Source: Hyphomonadaceae bacterium BL14 (GTDB taxonomy: Bacteria; Pseudomonadota; Alphaproteobacteria; Caulobacterales; Maricaulaceae). Taken from it: 64,000 bases of DNA. Location: positions 2,564,290 to 2,628,289 of the forward strand of contig CP091242.1 of the NCBI GenBank assembly GCA_027627705.1, in the 5' to 3' direction. Every line of letters begins with the position of its first letter. The first letter of the stretch is position 1. The notes beneath the pieces were generated by a model that was not told the DNA's origin, made no database searches, and was given only the letters and a program-made list of their open reading frames with translations. The position numbers and the translations under genes are program-made. This document shows, one piece after another, positions 8,736-16,820 of this stretch.

Positions 8736-9629
8736 ATGACCACGCGCGTTGCTCCCTCCAGATCCGTTGACCCTGACCGCCGCTATCTCAAGCGGGCCAT
8801 GGCGACCCCTCTGCTTGAACGCGAGGAGGAGCTGGCGCTCGCGACGGCCTGGCGCGAGGAGGGCGATGAGGCCGCGCTGCACAAGCTCACCAGCGCCTAT
8901 ATGCGTCTGGTCGTCGCCGTGGCGGCGAAGTTCCGCCATTACGGCCTGCCGTTTCCCGACCTCGTGTCCGAGGGCAATATCGGCCTGATGCAGGCCGCTG
9001 CGCGCTTCGAGCCGGAGCGGGGGGTGCGCTTTTCCACCTATGCCAGCTGGTGGATCCGCTCCTCGATCCAGGACTATGTGCTGCGCAACTGGTCCATTGT
9101 GCGCACCGGCACGACCGCCGCCCAGAAGTCGCTGTTCTTCAATCTGCGCCGCCTGCGTGCCCTGATCCGCGATGTCAGCTCCGGAGCCCTGACGCCTGAA
9201 AACCGGGCCTATGTGGCCCAGGCGCTGAAGGTCGGCGAGGATGATGTAGAACAGATGGCCGCGCGGCTGTCGGCGGTGGACCGCTCGCTCAATGCGCCGT
9301 TCGGCGAGGATGGTGAGGGCGAGTGGCAGGACTTGCTGGCCAGCGAAGCGCCCAGTCCCGAAGCGTCCGTGATGGAAAGCCGCGACACGGCCAAGCGCAG
9401 CGAATGGCTTGGTGCGGCCATGGACCGGCTGAACGCCCGCGAGCAGCTGATCATTCGCGAACGCCGCCTGCGCGAGGACAGCGTGACGCTGGAGCAGCTG
9501 GGCGAGCGCCTGGGCATCTCCAAGGAGCGCGTCCGCCAGATCGAGCACCAAGCCCTGTCCAAGCTGCGCAAGGCGCTGGTGGAACAGGTCGGCGATCCGG
9601 CTGAAGCCGGGCTGATACCGACCAGCTAG
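8736..9629 (+). CDS. rpoH: RNA polymerase heat-shock sigma factor RpoH (sigma-32)
   Basis: 297 residues with the complete group-3 sigma layout. Region 2 includes PDLVSEGNIGLMQAAARF and the WWIRSSIQDYVLRNWS helix. The RpoH box QKSLFFNLRR (residues 130-139) is the mark that separates sigma-32 from other sigma factors. Region 4 ends in a helix-turn-helix (LGISKERVRQIEHQALSKLR). It directs RNA polymerase to chaperone and protease promoters. AAAGG lies nine bases before the ATG. Alphaproteobacteria often carry more than one RpoH copy, so this may not be the only one. Confidence 0.95.
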   Translation: MTTRVAPSRSVDPDRRYLKRAMATPLLEREEELALATAWREEGDEAALHKLTSAYMRLVVAVAAKFRHYGLPFPDLVSEGNIGLMQAAARFEPERGVRFSTYASWWIRSSIQDYVLRNWSIVRTGTTAAQKSLFFNLRRLRALIRDVSSGALTPENRAYVAQALKVGEDDVEQMAARLSAVDRSLNAPFGEDGEGEWQDLLASEAPSPEASVMESRDTAKRSEWLGAAMDRLNAREQLIIRERRLREDSVTLEQLGERLGISKERVRQIEHQALSKLRKALVEQVGDPAEAGLIPTS

Positions 9630-9633
9630 CCGC

Positions 9634-10482
9634 TCAGCCCACGTGCAGGAGAGCCAGCGCGCCCGCCAGGACGACCGCCAGCAGCGCCCGGCGTACGCCA
9701 AAAGGCTCCTTCAGCACGAGGGCGGCGAGCACTGCCCCGAACACGATAGATGTCTCGCGCACAGCGGCGATTGGCGCGACCGGGGCGATGGAAAAGGCAT
9801 AAAGCGCCAGCCCGTACGTGGTGATGTTGAAGACAGACGACATCGCGGCGCGGCGCAGCTCGGGCCGTGCCTGCGCTGTAAAGCGCCGCCCGCGCCGGAC
9901 CAGAGCCGTCGCCGTGAGGGTGGTGGCGCTCAGGACAAAGAACCAGGCCAGATAGCTCAGCGTCGACCCGGCGGCGCGCACGCCTGAGGCGTCATTGACT
10001 GTATAGCTGGCTGTCATCACCGCAGCGGACAGGGCAAACGCCAGCGCCGCGGCCTTGGGCGCGCCCCCTCGTTCGGGCCAGGCGAAGGCGGCAAGCGCCG
10101 CTGAGGCCAGCGCCAGGCCTGTCACGGAGAGCGGGCTCAGCGGTTCACCAAGGACGATGACCGCAAACAGGCCCGCCAGGGCCGGGGCCGCACCGCGCAT
10201 CACCGGGTAGACCAGATTCATCTGGCCGCGGGTCATGGCGGAAATCATCAGCATGTTGAACGCCCAGATGATCCCTGCGCCCAGCAGCAGGAAGCGCCAC
10301 GCCTCCCAGGGCGGGAAGGGTGCCAGGACCAGGAGCGGGCTGAGCAGAACGGCGCAGATCATCATCGACACCGCGCGAAACACCAGCATGTCGCCTGCCT
10401 GTTTGGTGAACAGCGTCATGCCTGCGTGGGCCATCGCCGACCCCAGCGCCGCCAGCAGCGCAATCAGTGGCGTCTCGGTCAC
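9634..10482 (-). CDS. EamA/DMT-superfamily transporter
   Basis: A 282-residue membrane protein with about ten hydrophobic helices arranged as two EamA repeats, typical of the drug/metabolite transporter superfamily. Its stop lies four bases from the rpoH stop (tail to tail). Substrates of such permeases are varied (metabolites, amino acids, drugs) and nothing here allows a choice. The start at 10482 gives a short N-terminus that enters the first helix at once, as is usual for the family. Confidence 0.8.
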   Translation of the reverse strand: MTETPLIALLAALGSAMAHAGMTLFTKQAGDMLVFRAVSMMICAVLLSPLLVLAPFPPWEAWRFLLLGAGIIWAFNMLMISAMTRGQMNLVYPVMRGAAPALAGLFAVIVLGEPLSPLSVTGLALASAALAAFAWPERGGAPKAAALAFALSAAVMTASYTVNDASGVRAAGSTLSYLAWFFVLSATTLTATALVRRGRRFTAQARPELRRAAMSSVFNITTYGLALYAFSIAPVAPIAAVRETSIVFGAVLAALVLKEPFGVRRALLAVVLAGALALLHVG

Positions 10483-10520
10483 CCTCTGCGCTCCCAGATC
10501 AAGCCTTGTCGGAACGCAAA

Positions 10521-10543
10521 CGGCCCCGCACAGGGCGGGGCCG
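10521..10543 (-). terminator. Hairpin terminator after the DUF3035/lspA group
   Basis: A perfect 9-bp stem, CGGCCCCGC/GCGGGGCCG, with a 5-base loop (ACAGG), extended by flanking CGCAA/TTGCG pairs. Read on the minus strand it follows the DUF3035 gene stop by about 30 bases and is trailed by TTTGCG. This is a short U-run but a plausible intrinsic terminator. Confidence 0.6.
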
Positions 10544-10574
10544 CGATTGCGTCAGGCATCAGGCGCACGCGCGC

Positions 10575-11114
10575 TCAGAGGCCGGGCAGCTTGGGGCGCA
10601 CGCGGCGGCGATCGCGGGTGATCTCCACCTGGCCACCGCCTGTGATGGCCGCTGCGCGGGTCAGTTCGTCTTCATAGTCGACCGGATCGCGGCCGTGGCT
10701 CTCCAGGCGGTCATTGTCCCGCCAGAACAGGATGCGGTCGGCAATGGACGGCGGCTTGCGAACAATGGCGGCGGTTTCGCCATCGATCAGGGCACGCACA
10801 TCCGGGATGGCGTCGGCCGCACCGGCACGCTGGGCGAACAGGATTTCGGCATCGGTGGCGTTCGATGCCGAGAGGTCACCAAACAGGGCCCGCCGGGCGG
10901 CCTGGTCCTGGAAAATGTCTTCGGGGCGCAGCTCGCCCGGCCGCGGCGGGCGCAGATTGAACTCTGGCGGCACGGTCAGCGGCGCGATGGTCACCGTGCG
11001 AAACTCGTCCGGCACGGTCTTGTCCGCGCCCAGCGCCTGACGGACGCCGGAGGTGCAGGCCGAGGTGCCGAACACGGCGGCGGCTGCAATGATGAGGGCT
11101 GTGCGTATGTGCAT
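10575..11114 (-). CDS. DUF3035-type envelope protein (probable lipoprotein)
   Basis: 179 residues. The N-terminus MHIRTALIIAAAAVFGTSAC is a signal sequence ending in a Cys, though the residues before it (TSA) make a poor lipobox. The rest is soluble, with PDEFRTVTIAPLTVPPEFNL, a pattern typical of DUF3035 proteins that accompany lspA in alphaproteobacteria. The ATG at 11114 is preceded by GAGAAAGAG. Longer readings upstream in this frame lack a sensible N-terminus. Function is unknown. Being next to signal peptidase II, which processes lipoproteins, is suggestive only. Confidence 0.65.
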   Translation of the reverse strand: MHIRTALIIAAAAVFGTSACTSGVRQALGADKTVPDEFRTVTIAPLTVPPEFNLRPPRPGELRPEDIFQDQAARRALFGDLSASNATDAEILFAQRAGAADAIPDVRALIDGETAAIVRKPPSIADRILFWRDNDRLESHGRDPVDYEDELTRAAAITGGGQVEITRDRRRVRPKLPGL

Positions 11115-11206
11115 GACGGGTACGCTCTTTCTCAGGACTTGGTGCGGCTTCAGCCGGGTTTGTAACAGAGCCGGGGCGCGTCTGGCCAGTGCGCCCGGCA
11201 CCCGGT

Positions 11207-11713
11207 CTAGCGCCGGCGGTCGTTGATCAGAAGGTCGGCCAGCATCACGGCAACGCCGATGGAGATCGCGGCGTCGGCGATATTGAAGACGAAGGGAAAA
11301 TACAGCCCCGAAAAATCGAGAAAATCGGCGACAGCTCCATAGGCGAGCCGGTCGATCACATTGCCGATGGCGCCGCCAATAATCAGCCCGAAGGCAGCAG
11401 CCTGAAGCACGCGTTCTGCACGCATCATCCACACGGCCAGGAAGCCGGCTACGGCCAGCGAGACCGCCACCAGGATCAGGCGCTGCCACAGGCTGTCGGC
11501 GGCGAACAGGCCGAAGCTGATGCCGCGATTCCACACCATCGTCAGATTGAACCAGGGCGGCAGCACCAGGATCTGGCCCGCTTCGGGAAGTCCTGATGCG
11601 TAGAGGATCCAGGCCTTGGACGCCTGATCGCCGGCCAGCACAGCCACAGCGGTCAGAAGCCCGATCAGGGCTGGCGCCGAAAACGTCCGGCGTCGCGCGA
11701 ACATGAACTTCAT
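11207..11713 (-). CDS. lspA: Lipoprotein signal peptidase (signal peptidase II)
   Basis: 168 residues, four membrane helices. LspA cleaves the signal peptide of diacylglyceryl-modified prolipoproteins in the inner membrane. The aspartyl catalytic pair is visible: Asp121 in GNVIDR and Asp147 in FNIADA. Conserved GDQASK and NRGISFG motifs are also present. Length is normal. It lies 71 bases after ribF on the same strand. In many proteobacteria ileS sits between ribF and lspA, and here it does not. Confidence 0.95.
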   Translation of the reverse strand: MKFMFARRRTFSAPALIGLLTAVAVLAGDQASKAWILYASGLPEAGQILVLPPWFNLTMVWNRGISFGLFAADSLWQRLILVAVSLAVAGFLAVWMMRAERVLQAAAFGLIIGGAIGNVIDRLAYGAVADFLDFSGLYFPFVFNIADAAISIGVAVMLADLLINDRRR

Positions 11714-11784
11714 GCGCCTGTCGTCCTCCTCCCCCGTCCTGATTGGCTAGCAGGCCCGGGCGCTGCGGTCCAGTGACAGAGCGC

Positions 11785-12717
11785 TCATGCGCCCAGCAGA
11801 CGCCGGGCTGCCTCGCAGTCTGCCGCGATTTGAGCCTTCAATGCGCCTAGGCCTTCAAAGCGTTGCTCGGGGCGCAGGAAGGCGATCAGGGCGCAAGAGA
11901 TAACACGCCCATACAGGTCTGCGTTGGTGTCGAACAGATGCGCTTCGAGCCGCGCCTGCGTTCCGTCAACGGTGGGCCGGCGCCCGATATTGGCCACACC
12001 GGGGATGGCTTCGCCCCCGCCCAGATCAACGTGCACAGCGTACACGCCAAAGGCCGGGCGAACATAATCGCCCAGCGCCACATTGGCTGTGGGAAAGCCC
12101 AGCGTGCGTCCGCGCTGATCGCCCTGGCTCACCACGCCTTCAATGGCGAAGGGGCGGCCCAGCAGTCCGGCGGCGCGCGCCGGATCGCCCGCCCTCACGG
12201 CCTGGCGTACATCGGATGAGGAAATCTTGCCCGATTGCCCCTGCGTGCTCACCGGCTCTGCGATGGCGACGGTCAGACCGCGCGCCGCCCCCAGGGCCTG
12301 AAGCGCCTTCGCATTGCCGGCTCTGTCCTTGCCAAAGCAGAAATCGGTACCGGTCACCACGCCTTTCAGGCCCAGCCCGTTATCGAGCACCTCGGCCACG
12401 AAGCGTTCCGGCGTCATCGCCGCCAGAGCGCGATCAAAGGGAATGTGATGGACCAGCTCGGCACCCGCCTCACCCAGGGACTTTGCCCGCTGGCTGTCGC
12501 TCATCAGGGCAAACGGCTCGCCGCCAGGCTGGAAGATGCGGCGCGGGTGCGGGCTGAACACGGCGGCGGCGGGAGGGGCCTTGAGCGCGTGCGCCAGCGC
12601 GGCGGCCTGCGCCATCACGGCCTGATGACCGAGATGCACTCCATCGAAGTTGCCCAGCGCCGCCACGCCGCCGCGGGCACTGCCGGGCAAGCCGGTATAG
12701 CCGTGGAAAATCTGCAT
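11785..12717 (-). CDS. ribF: Bifunctional riboflavin kinase / FAD synthetase
   Basis: 310 residues. RibF converts riboflavin to FMN and then FAD. The N-terminal nucleotidyltransferase half has GNFDGVHLGHQ (HxGH-type site), a TDFCFGKDRAG motif and ISSSDVRQ. The C-terminal flavokinase half has GRTLGFPTANV and a GVYAVHV strand. Length and domain order are normal. The start ATG 12717 lies eight bases after the maoC stop, so these two genes are probably co-transcribed. A longer frame upstream overlaps maoC and has no family likeness. Confidence 0.94.
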   Translation of the reverse strand: MQIFHGYTGLPGSARGGVAALGNFDGVHLGHQAVMAQAAALAHALKAPPAAAVFSPHPRRIFQPGGEPFALMSDSQRAKSLGEAGAELVHHIPFDRALAAMTPERFVAEVLDNGLGLKGVVTGTDFCFGKDRAGNAKALQALGAARGLTVAIAEPVSTQGQSGKISSSDVRQAVRAGDPARAAGLLGRPFAIEGVVSQGDQRGRTLGFPTANVALGDYVRPAFGVYAVHVDLGGGEAIPGVANIGRRPTVDGTQARLEAHLFDTNADLYGRVISCALIAFLRPEQRFEGLGALKAQIAADCEAARRLLGA

Positions 12718-12725
12718 CAGCCCGG

Positions 12726-13166
12726 TCAGGCGCTCGCCGGACGGCGCTTGCGCACCACGACCTCGGCGTCTGCCTCCATGCAGGTCTGGCCATCCACTTC
12801 GCAGACGCAGGCGAGTTTCACCTTGCGCGCCTTGATGTCGATTTCGACCACGGTGGCGCGCGCCACAACTGTGTCGCCAATGCGCACCGGGCGCTCGAAA
12901 CGCATGGTCATGCCTGCGAAGACAGCGCCGGGACCGGGCAGATGATTGCCCAGAACGCACGAAATGAAGCTTGCCACCAGCGCCCCGTGTGCGATGCGCC
13001 CGCGAAACGGCGAGCGGGCGGCGTAGGCTTCGTCCATGTGCAAGGGGTTGAAATCACCCGACACTTCGGCGAAGCGGCGCACCGTGTCGTCGTCAACCAG
13101 ACGCGATATCTCCGCGGTCTGGCCGATCACGAGTTCGTTGATTCCGAAGCCTTCGCTGCCGGTCAT
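12726..13166 (-). CDS. MaoC-family enoyl-CoA hydratase
   Basis: 146 residues with a hot-dog fold signature. The hydratase motif AEVSGDFNPLHMDEAYA carries the catalytic Asp and His (DFNPLH), followed by RIAHGALVASF. Such enzymes hydrate trans-2-enoyl-CoA to (R)-3-hydroxyacyl-CoA in fatty-acid or polyhydroxyalkanoate metabolism. It heads the minus-strand group maoC-ribF-lspA-DUF3035. The substrate chain length cannot be read from the sequence. Confidence 0.85.
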   Translation of the reverse strand: MTGSEGFGINELVIGQTAEISRLVDDDTVRRFAEVSGDFNPLHMDEAYAARSPFRGRIAHGALVASFISCVLGNHLPGPGAVFAGMTMRFERPVRIGDTVVARATVVEIDIKARKVKLACVCEVDGQTCMEADAEVVVRKRRPASA

Positions 13167-13196
13167 GTGAGCGCCCTTTCTGCTCTGGCGCGGTGT

Positions 13197-13211
13197 TTAA
13201 CCGAATTTTGA
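13197..13211. promoter_or_regulatory. CtrA-box-like site before cheY
   Basis: TTAA, seven bases, TTGA (TTAA-CCGAATT-TTGA) differs by one base from the alphaproteobacterial CtrA consensus TTAA-N7-TTAA. It lies about 95 bases before the cheY start, in the only gap from which cheY-cheZ can be transcribed. CtrA is known to control motility and chemotaxis genes in this class. A single near-match could be chance. Confidence 0.35.
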
Positions 13212-13305
13212 TTGTGCTTGTCTAGTTCTGTTTGCGCGCAGGGCGATCACCGACACCAGTCCGGTCGTCTGCGGCGGGTGTCAAAACAGGTAGGAGGCTG
13301 AGGTA

Positions 13306-13692
13306 ATGGCCGTCGAGATGAGTATGCCGATCCTGGTGGTGGATGACTACAAGACGATGGTGCGCATCATCCGCAACCTGCTCAAGCAGATCGGATTTGA
13401 GAACGTGGATGAGGCCAGCGATGGGGCCGAAGCGTTCGAAATGATGAAGAAGCGCAAATACGGGCTTGTGATCTCTGACTGGAACATGGAACCGGTGACC
13501 GGCTACGAGCTGCTTCAGAATGTGCGGGCAGACGAGGCGGTGAAATCCACCCCGTTCATCATGATCACGGCTGAATCCAAGACCGAGAATGTGATCGCCG
13601 CCAAGAAGGCCGGTGTGAACAACTATATCGTGAAGCCGTTCAATGCCGGCACGCTGAAGGCCAAGATGGCCGCCGTGATCGGCGATTTTTGA
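13306..13692 (+). CDS. cheY: Single-domain chemotaxis response regulator CheY
   Basis: A 128-residue stand-alone receiver. It shows the acidic pair VVDDY (Asp13-Asp14), acceptor Asp58 in VISDWNM, the switch Thr in MITAES and Lys in VKPFN. The SDWNM stretch and RIIRNLLKQIGF helix are very close to enteric CheY. It lacks an output domain, so phospho-CheY should act by binding the flagellar switch. GGAGG eight to nine bases before the ATG decides the start. A CheZ-type phosphatase follows 78 bases downstream, which supports the chemotaxis role. No kinase or receptor genes lie nearby. Confidence 0.9.
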   Translation: MAVEMSMPILVVDDYKTMVRIIRNLLKQIGFENVDEASDGAEAFEMMKKRKYGLVISDWNMEPVTGYELLQNVRADEAVKSTPFIMITAESKTENVIAAKKAGVNNYIVKPFNAGTLKAKMAAVIGDF

Positions 13693-13770
13693 TTTCAAGT
13701 TTTGAATCCAGGGCCTGCTCAAGCGCGGTAAACGCGCCGGGCACTGCGCGTTCTGAGGGAAGGATAGTCC

Positions 13771-14439
13771 ATGCCTGCAGCTGAAGTCGCCGCGCGCGTG
13801 CGCGCATCCCTCTTGTCGGTGAAAGCCGCCGACCTGAAGGATGCCCAGTTGATGGATGTGTTGCGCCTGGCGCAACAACTCACCGACACCATGCAGATGT
13901 TCTTCGGATCGCTCGATCAATCGATCCATGCCGAGTTCAATGACATCGCGGCCTATATCGCCCGCACGCGCGATGAGATCGCCCAGCTGCGCCCGAACGA
14001 TATCAAGGAGCAGCGGATCCCGGTCGCCGGTGCCGAACTCGAGGCTGTGCTCGGGGACACTGAACGCGCCACTGAACTGATCATGACCGAAGCCGAGGCG
14101 ATCATGTTGCTCAGCCAGGACGACCCGTCTGCCTACAAGGCAGAGGTCGACGCGGCCATGACGCGGATCATCGAAGCGTGCTCGTTTCAGGATCTCGCGG
14201 GCCAGCGTGTGTCCAAAGTGGTGGCTTCGCTGCGCCATATCGAACAGCGCGTGTCGCGCTTCGCCGCCACTATGGGCGTACATGATGCCGAAGCCAGCGA
14301 GGAAGAGCGCGCAGAAGCCGAACGCCGCCGGCAGCTTCACCTCAATGGTCCTGCCATGGGCGGGCCGGAAACCGGTCAGGACGATGTCGATGCGCTGATG
14401 GGCATGGACCAGGACGCCATCGACGCCCTGTTCGACTAG
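13771..14439 (+). CDS. cheZ: CheZ-family CheY-P phosphatase
   Basis: 222 residues, mostly helical. The active segment EACSFQDLAGQRVSKVV carries Asp141 and Gln145, which match the enteric CheZ catalytic pair (FQDLTGQ). The last ten residues, DQDAIDALFD, resemble the E. coli CheZ C-terminal CheY-binding peptide DQDQVDDLLD. A second similar copy, GQDDVDALMG (202-211), lies just before it. The protein should dephosphorylate the CheY encoded next to it. CheZ is known from only part of the alphaproteobacteria. The linker between core and tail is charged and probably flexible. Confidence 0.87.
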   Translation: MPAAEVAARVRASLLSVKAADLKDAQLMDVLRLAQQLTDTMQMFFGSLDQSIHAEFNDIAAYIARTRDEIAQLRPNDIKEQRIPVAGAELEAVLGDTERATELIMTEAEAIMLLSQDDPSAYKAEVDAAMTRIIEACSFQDLAGQRVSKVVASLRHIEQRVSRFAATMGVHDAEASEEERAEAERRRQLHLNGPAMGGPETGQDDVDALMGMDQDAIDALFD

Positions 14440-14464
14440 CATCAGCGCCAATCGTTTCAGAGTG

Positions 14465-14500
14465 AGCAGAGGCCGGCGCGTTCACGCGCCGGCCTCTGCT
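14465..14500 (+). terminator. Strong hairpin after cheYZ
   Basis: A perfect 16-bp GC-rich stem with a TTCA loop (14481-14484), 25 bases after the cheZ stop. No T-run follows, so it may act as a transcript-stabilising 3' structure as well as, or instead of, an intrinsic terminator. It separates cheYZ from priA. Confidence 0.7.
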
Positions 14501-14548
14501 ATGATGGGCCTGTGATTCCCCTCGCAAGCGGAGGCCTGTGCGCCCGCC

Positions 14549-16723
14549 ATGTCCGCCCTGTTGAGCGTCAAGGCGTCGGTACTGTTCCCGATGCCGCTGC
14601 CCGAGCCGTTCGACTATGCGGTGCCTGACGGCGTCGAGGTCCGCCCCGGCGACCACGTGATCGCGCCGCTGGGCAAGCGCTCAGCGGCCGGCGTGGTGTG
14701 GGCGGTGAGCGCCGATGACGGATCGCGCACGCTCAAATCCATCGAAGCGGTGATCGGTGGACCATCACTGAGCGAGGCGACCCGGCGCTTTGTCGACTGG
14801 AGCGCGCGCTATCTGGTGGAGCCGCCCGGCGTGGTTCTGCGCGCGGTCCTGCGCAGTCCGGGCGCGCTTCGGCCTTCGCCCATTGAAACGGTTTACCATC
14901 TCACTGGCGCACCCCTCGCCCGCCTGACGCCGGCCCGCCGCGCCGTGCTGGACGCCGCTGCGCAAGGCCCGGCCACCGCGGCCGAGCTGGGCCGCCGGGC
15001 GGGTGTGTCAAGTTCAGTCGTGTCAGGGCTCGCCGGGGCGGGCGGATTGCGGGCCGAGGACATCGCCACCGACCCGCCGTTCGGGGCTCCCGATCCCGAG
15101 CAGGCGGGTCTGGAGCTGACCGATCTGCAGGCCGCCGCCTCGGCGGCCCTGCGCCGCATGGCGGCGGCAGGCGGGTATCAGGCGGCCTTGCTCGACGGCG
15201 TCACCGGATCGGGCAAGACGGAGGTGTATTTCGAGGCCGCCGCCGAGATTCTGCGCCGCGAGCCCGATGCCCAGGTGCTGGTGCTGCTGCCCGAGATCGC
15301 GCTCACCCAAGCAGTCACCCGCCGTTTTGAAGCGCGCTTCGGCGCGGAGCCCGCCGTCTGGCATTCGGGCCTGTCCGACAAGGCGCGCCGCCGCGTCTGG
15401 CGCGAGGCGGCGTCCGGACGCGCGCGCATCGTGGCCGGCGCGCGCTCGGCGATCTTCCTGCCCTTCGCCAGATTGCGTTGCATCATCGTCGATGAAGAGC
15501 ATGACCCGACCTACAAGCAGGACGAGATGCTCGCCTATAACGCCCGCGATCTGGCCGTGGTCCGCGCCAAGATCGCGGGTGCCCTGTGCGTCCTGGCCAG
15601 CGCTACGCCCTCGATGGAAAGCCTCGTCAACGCCGAGACCGGCCGCTACGTGCATGTCCGCCTGCCGGCCCGCGCTGCAGGGGCGACCTTGCCGGAGATC
15701 GCGCTGATCGATCTGCGTGAACATCCCCCTGAGACCGGCGAGTGGATATCGCCCGCGCTGGCGCGCGCTGCCGCCGACACGCTGGCGCGGGGCGAGCAGG
15801 TGATGTTCTACCTCAACCGGCGCGGCTACGCCCCGCTGGTGCTGTGCAAGGCCTGCGGCCACAAGATGAAAAGTCCCGAAGCCGACCGCTATCTGGTCGA
15901 GCACCGCTATACCGGGCGTCTGGTCTGCCATGTCACCGGCTTTTCCATGCCGCGGCCCGAGGCCTGTCCGTCCTGTGGGGCGAAAGACAGCCTGATCAGT
16001 GTCGGCCCCGGCGTCGAACGCGTCGCCGAGGAGGCGATCCGCCGTTTCCCCGATCAGCGCGTGGAGGTGTTCTCCTCCGATACCGCGCAAGGCCCTGACG
16101 CCGTGCGCGACATGGTCGCGCGCATGGAGAGGGGGGAAATTGATATTCTGGTCGGCACCCAGATCGCGGCCAAGGGCCATAACTTTCCGCGCCTGACTCT
16201 GGTGGGCGTGGTGGACGCCGATCTGGGTCTGGCGGGGGCTGATCTGCGGGCCGGTGAGCGCACCTACCAGACCCTGGTCCAGGCGGCGGGGCGGGCCGGG
16301 CGCGCCGACCGGCCCGGCCGGGCGCTCCTGCAGACCTGGAACCCGCAGCACGAGGCGCTCCAGGCGCTGGCCGCCGGGGACCGGGAGGCGTTTCTGGGGG
16401 CAGAGCGGTCCGTGCGGGAGATGCTGCGCCTGCCGCCGTTTGGACGCCTCGCCGCGATGATCCTGTCGGGGCCTGACCCCGAAGCGCTGGAGGCTATCGC
16501 GCGCACGATCGCGGCGGCGGCGCCGCTGGCGGATGGGGTGGAGGTGTTCGGCCCTGCCGATCCGCCGCTGGGCGTCGTGCGCGGGCGCTGGCGCAAGCGC
16601 TTCCTCGTCCAGGCTGACCGGCAGGTGGATATCTCGGCCTATATGCGCGCCTGGGCCGCGCGGTTCAAAACGCCGCCCTCGATCCGCGTGAATCTCGATA
16701 TCGAGCCGTATTCCTTCCTGTAG
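14549..16723 (+). CDS. priA: Primosomal protein N' (replication restart helicase PriA)
   Basis: 724 residues. PriA reloads the replisome at repaired forks. The N-terminal DNA-binding domain starts with VKASVLFPMPLPEPFDYAVP. The helicase has Walker A (DGVTGSGKTEVY), a DEEH box (IIVDEEHDPTYKQ) and motif VI (QAAGRAGRADRPG). The metal-binding insertion is unusual. Cys433, Cys436, Cys473 and Cys476 (the first zinc site) are present, but the second site reads Ser442, Ala445, Cys460, Thr463 instead of four Cys. The rest of the protein looks intact and in frame, so this looks like real divergence and not decay. Confidence 0.94.
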   Translation: MSALLSVKASVLFPMPLPEPFDYAVPDGVEVRPGDHVIAPLGKRSAAGVVWAVSADDGSRTLKSIEAVIGGPSLSEATRRFVDWSARYLVEPPGVVLRAVLRSPGALRPSPIETVYHLTGAPLARLTPARRAVLDAAAQGPATAAELGRRAGVSSSVVSGLAGAGGLRAEDIATDPPFGAPDPEQAGLELTDLQAAASAALRRMAAAGGYQAALLDGVTGSGKTEVYFEAAAEILRREPDAQVLVLLPEIALTQAVTRRFEARFGAEPAVWHSGLSDKARRRVWREAASGRARIVAGARSAIFLPFARLRCIIVDEEHDPTYKQDEMLAYNARDLAVVRAKIAGALCVLASATPSMESLVNAETGRYVHVRLPARAAGATLPEIALIDLREHPPETGEWISPALARAAADTLARGEQVMFYLNRRGYAPLVLCKACGHKMKSPEADRYLVEHRYTGRLVCHVTGFSMPRPEACPSCGAKDSLISVGPGVERVAEEAIRRFPDQRVEVFSSDTAQGPDAVRDMVARMERGEIDILVGTQIAAKGHNFPRLTLVGVVDADLGLAGADLRAGERTYQTLVQAAGRAGRADRPGRALLQTWNPQHEALQALAAGDREAFLGAERSVREMLRLPPFGRLAAMILSGPDPEALEAIARTIAAAAPLADGVEVFGPADPPLGVVRGRWRKRFLVQADRQVDISAYMRAWAARFKTPPSIRVNLDIEPYSFL

Positions 16724-16820
16724 ATACCGGCTTTGCAGGGTGGCGCACGCCTGTTTTCCTTGACCTGACCGGGCGCACTTGTATTGTCCCGCGCTTTCCA
16801 GTCACCCGGCAGGCTTCATC

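Noticed and set aside
13222-14451. 409-codon minus-strand frame opposite cheY-cheZ
   Set aside because: It covers two well-supported plus-strand genes and the gap between them, and shows no recognisable domain.
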